From positions 25,435,278 to 25,499,277 of the forward strand of contig CM077824.1 of the NCBI GenBank assembly GCA_039720395.1: 64,000 nucleotides of DNA, written 5' to 3'. Origin of the DNA: Liquidambar formosana. Lineage: Eukaryota > Streptophyta > Magnoliopsida > Saxifragales > Altingiaceae. The notes under the pieces are model-generated. The model was not told the origin of the DNA. It saw only the letters and a list, made by a program, of their open reading frames with translations, and made no database searches. A program made the translations under genes and the position numbers. Positions 57,892 through 64,000 of the stretch are shown here, one piece after another; position 1 is the first letter of the stretch, and every line of letters begins with the position of its first letter.

Positions 57892-60554
57892 ATGGCTTCT
57901 AGCAATGATTCCAACATCAAGTATCCATATTATGTGATCAAGAATACATACAAGGCACCAATCTATGATGAATCCCCAGACCAGGTGTTGCTTGAACCCA
58001 AGAAGCATCTCTCATACCTCTATTCCCAACATGAGGTTAGTTCTTCCCAACTTAACATGTTTATCTTGAAATCTTGATTTCCATTGGATAAAATGCATTC
58101 CCATGATCTTCTTTTGATTGTTTTTATCATTGTTAAGCCAAGTTCATTGATTTGGCAAGGATTGAATGTGTAAAAAGCTTGTTTCCCAATGCTTGAGAAA
58201 AGATGCCCACCAAGTGTTTGATAAAATGCCAAAGAGACAAAACATGTTCAATTCTTGAAAAATCAATTGGTTTGCATTGTAGTACAAAGTCAAATGGTCT
58301 TGGCAAGGATTTGGTATACAAAATCTTTCATTTCAATGCTTGAAAACAAGTTACACACCAAGTGTTCGATAAAATGCCCGAAAGGCAAAACCATGTTCAA
58401 TCCTTACAAAATCAATGAATTTGAATACACAAAGTCATGGGCATTCATTTCTAATTCATTTCATGAATCAAAACCCATATTTTAAAACTTTTTGAAAAAC
58501 CATTTGAAATCAATTACCAATGTATGCCCAATATCTTTATGTTTTCAATGCTAACTCAATGCACAATCCTTTGACATAGCCCGACTTCCAAAGTCTCTGT
58601 ACAAGGACATCAATAAAGGGGCTCATCTCATGGTGGAGACATATGGAACATGCCCAACCACGTGCTCGCAAGATAGTAAAGAAGGCGGGTTTTGGGCCAT
58701 TCCTAGATGCTCTATGGAACGAGCAATGGGATAGGCAAGCATTATTTGCCTTGATAGAGCTATGGTGGGACACCACCAACACTTTCCATTTTAGCTTCGG
58801 GGAGATGACCATGACTCCTAAGGACTTCACCATGATAACTGGGTTGAGCTTGAAAGGCAAGCGCTTGGAATACTATGAACATGCCAACATGGATCAGAAC
58901 TACATAGTGGCTCTACTTGGGGTGGAAGCGGAGTTAAGCCCAAAAGGTGTGCGCCGTACTTGGCTCTACAACACCTTTGCCATTGTGGAAGAGAGTGAGG
59001 GGACGGATCCCCAATACATTGTGAGAGCTTTCTTGCTCTACATGATTTCATGTACCTTCTTTGCGGGCACCAATGACATGGCTCGACTAGAGTTGCTAGC
59101 CAGCATGGAAGATGTGAACAAAATTGGGAGATACAATTGGGGTGGGGCTGCTTTTGCAACCATGTATCGCTCCATGACTGACATGTCCCGAGGAGTTGCA
59201 AAGAACTTTGGGGGACTTCCTTTCGTTTGGGAGGTAACAAAGAACATTCAATTCTCTATTCTTTCCCAAAACTTAACATATACATGATTTCTTCTATTTC
59301 TTTGGTTTTCCACAGATATGGTACTACGAGTACCTGAACATGTGCCGTCCAACTCTTGCTAGTGATGCCATGTCATGGCCCATCCTTCAGAATTACGCTC
59401 CATCTTGTTTGGCTACAAGAGCCTCCAATCGACATGATTATGCCCATGCAAGGGCATATCTTGCCGGCTTGACTGTTGATATGGTAGAATCTTTCTTTCT
59501 CTTTTTATCTTTTTTTATCTTTTTTCTCATTTCTCATTTTAAGCTCAATAGGTGGAATGGGATCCGTGGAGGCTATAGGAGCATAGGCTACCCGAGAAGT
59601 ACTCCTCTTGTTTGGAGTTGACAAGCAAAAGGGTCCTTTTTGAAGGCCCAACAGGTAGATGCTGGTATCTTGGGGAGCGAGTGCTGAGACAAGTCCACGG
59701 AAATGTGAATGCAGCTGTGACACCTTCCATGCCACCTAAGGACATGAGGTATACTAGCCACCTAGTAGGGGATGAACTAGAAGAGGCTCTGAGGGGTTGG
59801 GATGCTGAGGGATTCACCTCCCCTCGCATAGAATACACTGCCTTCTGTCGACAATATCTGATGAATCCTAGGATCACTGGTCTCCCACCTCAAGGGGTGA
59901 GCTTCCCCGAACTCTCAAACTCTTTTTTAAGATCATAAGAAAGACTCCACTTGACAAGCGTTTGAATTTCAGGGTCGACGGGCAAGGGGACACAGCTCCA
60001 CAGTTGGATCTGCCACTGGGATGACTTACAATGACGAGGATGATGACCTTGAAGGAAATCAACCTCCACCCCTCCCACAACTAAATTGGTATGTGAACTT
60101 GTGCAGTGGGACGAAATTTGTGAAGACTGACATTACCCATCCACCATTCGATGAATATCCCAAGATTGATCCATATTATGAGAATCTGAGTTCTAAACTC
60201 TTACCTTCTTGAAATTGGATTCTTTCATTATTGTTAACTATGTTCATACTCTCCTAGGTCCAACGGGAGTATGCCCAAGAATGCATTGAACTCAATGAAG
60301 GATTGAGGAGGGATCTTGTGCGGATGAGTTTGGAGAACTCAGTCTTGGAAGCACGCTTGAATCCCCAAGTAAGTGATCACCTTTATCATCTGTCAACTAG
60401 GATTGGCATCATTACCCTACTAACTCATCATCTTTCTTTGCAACAGGCATCATCATCTCATCCACCACAGGATATACCCCCTTCTAGAGCACCTCGTTCA
60501 GGACATAATGGAGCTGGGCCAAGTCGAAAGAGAAGGCCCACAGGGAATCATTGA
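57892..60554 (+). CDS. Plant mobile domain (PMD) protein gene, seven exons, one internal stop
   Basis: Exons I infer: 57892-58035, 58580-59233, 59316-59483, 59552-59896, 59973 to about 60190, 60258-60368, 60447-60554. The first three introns and the sixth are GT-AG and phase 0; the fifth exon lacks a clear donor. Exon 2 carries the PMD core: a WWRHMEHAQPRARKIVKKAG start, GFGPFLDAL, then FGEMTMTPKDFTMITGLSL. Exons 3-4 continue with YEYLNMCRP, WDPWRL and ELTSKRVLFEGPTGRCWYLG. Exon 6 is a short charged helix; the C-terminus is basic. PMD proteins include MAIN/MAIL1, nuclear silencing factors, and many transposon-borne copies. TAG at 59576-59578 interrupts exon 4, so the copy may be dead unless splicing skips it. 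Antisense to the host retrotransposon. Confidence 0.75.
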
Positions 60555-60804
60555 GTTTCACTCACCTTTTGTTAGGAATGTTGGAATCTATTATCTTCTT
60601 GTCATGTACTAATTAGGAATTTCAATTCCCAACCTTGAACTCCTATTATGGATACTTGATGAGTCTATGTTAAACTTTATTGCAATGATATGATCTTGTA
60701 TTGTGTGAATAATGGGCTTAAATCAAGCACAAAAGAGTCAAAATATCACAGGAGGGCCAAACAATGGCACAATAAGGCAAAAATGGGCGAAACAAAGCAG
60801 CGGC
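60555..60804. other. Spacer between the two antisense genes
   Basis: Would hold the 3' UTR of the PMD gene. No ORF seen. Confidence 0.4.
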
Positions 60805-60884
60805 CTCGGGTGACCACCTGGGGCTGGGCGGCTAGCCGCCTGGTCCCAGGCGGCTAGCCGCCCAGGCCTGGGTGGTCACCCGAG
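60805..60884. repeat. GC-rich hairpin, copy 3 (upstream of DUF7745-like gene)
   Basis: Perfect 14-bp outer stem (60805-60818 with 60871-60884, CTCGGGTGACCACC) and two copies of the palindrome GGCGGCTAGCCGCC (60827-60840 and 60849-60862). Ends 88 bp before a TATA box. Confidence 0.85.
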
Positions 60885-60971
60885 CCTGAAGCGATGTTTC
60901 GCCTGTTTTTAGGAAACTTCCTATTTTAACAGATTTTCACCTTCCAAAACACGGATTTCTGAATTTTTTCC

Positions 60972-60978
60972 TATAAAA
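60972..60978 (+). promoter_or_regulatory. TATA box of the DUF7745-like gene
   Basis: TATAAAA, 50 bp before the ATG at 61028, in AT-rich sequence just after the GC hairpin. Confidence 0.6.
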
Positions 60979-61027
60979 ACACATCCAAGGGGTCTCAAAC
61001 CCTACTTACATTCATTGAGAGCAAGTT

Positions 61028-62314
61028 ATGGAAGCCCTAGACAAACTCTTGAGTGATTTTCTGAAGGTTATGAGTGCGGAGGCAAGGAAGGAGTTCAAGC
61101 GCTACTGCTTGGATCCATTATTCTCTTTGATGCATGTGAAGCTTGAAACCACTCTTCTTACTGCTGCTACATACTTTTGGGATCCCCAACTTCATGTATT
61201 CCATTTCAACTATGAAGAGCTATGCCCAACAATGGAGGAATTCTGCGCTTTGTATGGGGTTTCACCTGTAGGACCTTTCATCCTCCCTACTCCACGCTCA
61301 AGTTACTTGATTTCCTTCTCCAACTTCCTTGGGATTTCTCAACAAGAAGTCTCTATATTTATGAAGGATCACATGGTGAATCTCATTAAAATAGCAACTT
61401 CCTTTTTGGCTCATGATAGCAAAGGTACCCTGAATTTCAACCTTACTACTCAACGCGCTCTTGCTTTTTGTTTGATTGGTCGCTTCCTTATCTCCACGGG
61501 GACTCTCTATGTCCCTATTCAAATTTGTGAACTGATTCCTTTTCTTCTTGAACACAACAACCTGATTCCCATGGTGCTAGCTGAAACCCTGAATAGATTA
61601 GACAAAGCTCATGATAATCCACAAGCCCCATCAGGAGGGAGCCCCATTCTACTGCAGATGTGGCTTCCCGAAAGGCTTAACTTCTTATCTCCTGCCACCA
61701 TTAACCCATACAAACCTCAACATTATTGTTGCCGTCGAGTTGAACTCCCTGGTCAATTTTCTTTAAGGGAATGGTTAGGCTACTTCCAAATGCTCTCATG
61801 GCGAAACATCAAGTGGTTTGTCTTCATATGGGGATGCAAGGAGCAAATTCTTCTTCGATCTTCTGGGTGTGCTATGGTCAAGCTCATAGGGTTGAGATCA
61901 ACTTCATTCTATTGGACTTCAAGAATCCTTCGCCAGATGGGTGCCATGCAAACCATACCTACTTCTGTGGTATTTGATCATTCTGTTGAACCTGTGGGCC
62001 CCACAATGGTTAAGTGGGCCAAGACTAGATGGACTGACCAACTGAAACTGACTCGGGTTGAGAACACTGATGGGCCTTATGTCATGAGCCCTAAATACAA
62101 GACATGGTTGAAGACTAGCTTGGGTGAAAGAGAAACCATACGCAGGGAAAGGATTTATGACCTCATCAAGGACACAAGACTTGGATTTTGCAGGGAAGAT
62201 ATTCTGGAAGCAGTGGAAGCAGCACATGCCCATGACTTGCGAAAGAAGCGAAGACTTAAAAGAAAGGAGCAGAAAGCCAACCAAGAGTCTCTGAAGAAAA
62301 TCAAAAGGACTTGA
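61028..62314 (+). CDS. DUF7745-like retrotransposon accessory protein (428 aa)
   Basis: Intact ORF. It has the layout of plant transposon-borne DUF7745-type proteins: helical start (LLSDFLKVMSAEARKEFKRY), then LLTAATYFWDPQLHVFHF, PTMEEFCALYGVSP (residues about 67-80) and a middle with Leu-rich helices (CLIGRFLI, LIPFLLEH). A KWFVFIWGC segment follows, then a Lys/Arg-rich C-terminus (about residues 395-428) that could be a nuclear signal or nucleic-acid-binding tail. Function of the family is unknown. It lies antisense to the integrase, next to the PMD gene, and has its own TATA box. Single exon; start chosen as the first ATG after the TATA box. Family naming is from memory of the FWDP/PTMEEF pattern. 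Confidence 0.7.
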   Translation: MEALDKLLSDFLKVMSAEARKEFKRYCLDPLFSLMHVKLETTLLTAATYFWDPQLHVFHFNYEELCPTMEEFCALYGVSPVGPFILPTPRSSYLISFSNFLGISQQEVSIFMKDHMVNLIKIATSFLAHDSKGTLNFNLTTQRALAFCLIGRFLISTGTLYVPIQICELIPFLLEHNNLIPMVLAETLNRLDKAHDNPQAPSGGSPILLQMWLPERLNFLSPATINPYKPQHYCCRRVELPGQFSLREWLGYFQMLSWRNIKWFVFIWGCKEQILLRSSGCAMVKLIGLRSTSFYWTSRILRQMGAMQTIPTSVVFDHSVEPVGPTMVKWAKTRWTDQLKLTRVENTDGPYVMSPKYKTWLKTSLGERETIRRERIYDLIKDTRLGFCREDILEAVEAAHAHDLRKKRRLKRKEQKANQESLKKIKRT

Positions 62315-62652
62315 AGACTTTAGAAATAGGATATCTATGGCATGTCAATAGTTCTTTATCTAACACCAATAAATTGCTTTGTCAATCAATTAGTTTTAAA
62401 TGAATTGCCAATAATAATTTAATTTTGAGATTTGTTGTTGTGGTGTTGTTTGGACCGCACCCAAGGTAACTTTATAGGTTGCCTACGTATCCCCATCCTT
62501 TTTTCATTTTTTCATTTTTTTATTCTTTTTCATTTTTATTCTTTTTTTATTCTTTTCTTTTCTTTTTTTAGGAATGGGGAATCAGGCCCTCGTAGTTCAA
62601 ATGCCTTAACTTTTGCTTAGGCCGCCTTTATGGGTTTTCAACCTAGCAGGCC
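62315..62652. other. Convergent intergenic spacer
   Basis: Between the stop of the DUF7745-like gene (+) and the stop of integrase (-). Contains a T-rich low-complexity run (62490-62570). Confidence 0.45.
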
Positions 62653-63243
62653 TTACACATAATACTTCTTTAATTGATCCAAATTGGTAGGACGAGCGAA
62701 CTCAATTCCATCTAAATCCATGAGGCCAACAGCCCCTGCTGGCAATATCTCTTTAATGACATACGGGCCACCCCAACTTGGCTTGAACTTCCCTCGTGGA
62801 TCAAAAATTGGAGCTCTGATTTCTTTCAACACCAAATCCCCTGTCTTCAACCCTCGGTCTTTGACATGCTTGTTGAATACTCTCGCAACCCTTCGCTGAT
62901 ATCCCTGCACATGATACAAGGCCCTCAATCGCCTTTCATCGAGCAATGCTAGCTCATTATAACGGTTCTTAACCCAATCTGCTTCTGCTATCTGACTTTC
63001 CATGGCAACCCGTAATGACGGTACTTCCAACTCAATAGGCAAAACAGCCTCCATCCCATACACCAAAGAATAGGGTGTAGCCCCTGTTGACGATCTTACG
63101 GATGTTCTATAGCCCCACAAGGCTAAAGGTAACTTCTCATGCCAATCAATATAGGTGTCAGCTGTTTTCTGTAATATCTTCTTAACATTCTTGTTGGCGG
63201 CCTCAACTGCTCCATTAGTCTGCGGGCGATAAGGGGAGGATAG
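62653..63243 (-). CDS. pol: Ty3/gypsy integrase, end of catalytic core and C-terminal domain (partial)
   Basis: Frame open from 63243 to a stop at 62653. It reads YRPQTNGAVEAANKNVKKIL (around the third catalytic Glu), LALWGYRTSVRSSTGATPYS, LVYGMEAVLPIE, then the C-terminal GPYVIKEILPAGAVGLMDLD and LDQLKKYYV: the order of a Tat/Ogre-type gypsy integrase. The upstream part is cut at 63244 by a copia LTR. No internal stop, so this copy was intact until the insertion. It acts in the nucleus to insert element cDNA. Confidence 0.88.
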   Translation of the reverse strand, partial: LSSPYRPQTNGAVEAANKNVKKILQKTADTYIDWHEKLPLALWGYRTSVRSSTGATPYSLVYGMEAVLPIELEVPSLRVAMESQIAEADWVKNRYNELALLDERRLRALYHVQGYQRRVARVFNKHVKDRGLKTGDLVLKEIRAPIFDPRGKFKPSWGGPYVIKEILPAGAVGLMDLDGIEFARPTNLDQLKKYYV

Positions 63244-64000
63244 TGTTAGGATTATGCCCTAGAGCCAATCATAGAGATGATTGTTTAGGGATTAGGAACA
63301 ATCATTTGATTTCATTTATGTATGTCACATTTATTATTGATTTAATAAAAGGGCTTATTCTATTATGTTTATATGCATCATTTATATTTACATAATATGT
63401 CCATGGAGTTAGAGTTGAGAATATGGAATTACAAAGAGTTGTAATTTTGAGACTATAGATATATCTCTGTACTAAACTCCTAAAGTATTCCTAGTTGAAG
63501 GTTCACTATAATGGACAGTAATGAACCATAGGACTAGCACTTGTTAGGCTGACTCTATAGGAGGATAGCTAGTCTCAAGCTATTTGTGTGGAGACACTAC
63601 AACCAACAAGTGGGTGCCTATTGCGAGAATAGGTACACTGAATGTGACCAAAGATATGAGATAAACTGAATGGAGTTTTATCCTGCCTGTCAATCAGTTT
63701 CTCATTGTTATAGTGGTACAAGTAATCCTTAGACCTGAGACACTATAGTTGCCTTATACATGTAGCTTTAGAAGTTTGATAACACTAAGTGCAGATCCTA
63801 TTCAGGGGTCTGCAAAGGTGTTCATTGGCCCTACTGCTATGTGTATGAAGGCATGTGAGTGATCAACAAGGGATCCATCACTCTTAGGAAAAAGAGAGAG
63901 AATGTCTCATATAGCATTCATAATATAACTCATTAAATCCATGGCCATGGTAGGATGAATATGAAAAGAGTTTCATGAGTTCATCAATGAGTTGATATCT
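63244..64000 (+). repeat. Copia LTR, 5' part, runs off the window
   Basis: Starts TGTTAGGATTATG inside the integrase frame and follows the family LTR for 757 bp to the window end. The left flank GATAG (63239-63243) should recur at its far end. Confidence 0.88.

Larger units (their letters stand above)
49469..64000 (-). mobile_element. Tat/Ogre-like Ty3/gypsy element, 3' half, with antisense cargo genes
   Basis: Read on the minus strand from the right: integrase core and C-terminus (63243-62653), two opposite-strand genes (DUF7745-like 61028-62314; PMD gene 57892-60554), tandem arrays (56140-57110), polypurine tract (about 55965-55978), 3' LTR (55964 to 49469). Two copia insertions cut it (50164-53432; from 63244). 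The layout, with extra ORFs between pol and the 3' LTR and tandem repeats next to the LTR, matches what is known of Tat-lineage elements. The 5' half is off-window. Confidence 0.72.

Noticed and set aside
58827..59240. 137-codon minus-strand ORF opposite the PMD exon
   Set aside because: Shadow frame of exon 2; no recognisable motif.

Overview
The window is repeat-dense nuclear DNA of a flowering plant, most likely a eudicot. The grounds are plant Ty1/copia and Ty3/gypsy retrotransposons, a UGT71-like glycosyltransferase, a plant-only PLS-class PPR protein, plant mobile domain (PMD) sequence and AAACCCT-type motifs. All similarity statements come from reading the sequence and recalling families; no database search was run.

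Layout. (1) 1-11.7 kb: two members of one Ty1/copia family head to head. A minus-strand element (1-2781, running off the left edge) sits inside the 5' LTR of a plus-strand element A (2782-11735). A has an intact gag ORF (7141-8013) but a ruined pol. A itself lies in a Sirevirus-like remnant whose 3' LTR is 12454-13687. (2) 13.7-31 kb: the host-gene segment. It holds a frameshifted UGT71-like gene (13994-15443, minus), a TRIM-like LTR cluster (19.3-21.7 kb), a hAT-like element with an 8-bp target duplication (22545-23932), several MITEs and foldbacks, an orphan exon-like ORF near 26.8 kb, and an intact single-exon PPR gene resembling Arabidopsis AEF1/rice MPR25 (28209-30728, minus). (3) 31.6-49.0 kb: a deleted minus-strand Ty3/gypsy element of Tat type. 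Its 5' LTR contains a solo copia LTR, which contains a complete copia element B (37137-47148, minus) with a 1219-aa polyprotein and nearly identical LTRs. Target duplications mark each level. (4) 49.5-63.2 kb: part of a large Tat/Ogre-like element on the minus strand. It has a 3.2-kb 3' LTR (split by a chimeric copia insertion), two tandem arrays, then two genes on the opposite strand (a seven-exon PMD gene and a DUF7745-like ORF), then the integrase C-terminus. A copia LTR cuts the integrase at 63244 and runs off the right edge.

Most interesting points. Copia elements A and B have complementary lesions (A keeps gag and has lost pol; B keeps pol and has lost the middle of gag), yet both moved recently and both carry the same run of hairpins just before gag. 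Each hairpin shows the palindrome ACATGT in its loop and three share a 17-nt loop on different stems, which looks like a shared RNA dimerisation or packaging signal. The Tat/Ogre element carries intron-containing cargo in antisense, the one orientation in which introns survive retrotransposition. A GC-rich hairpin recurs near the promoters of its LTR and its DUF7745 gene and upstream of its PMD gene. Its 80-bp tandem array keeps a hairpin through paired base changes.
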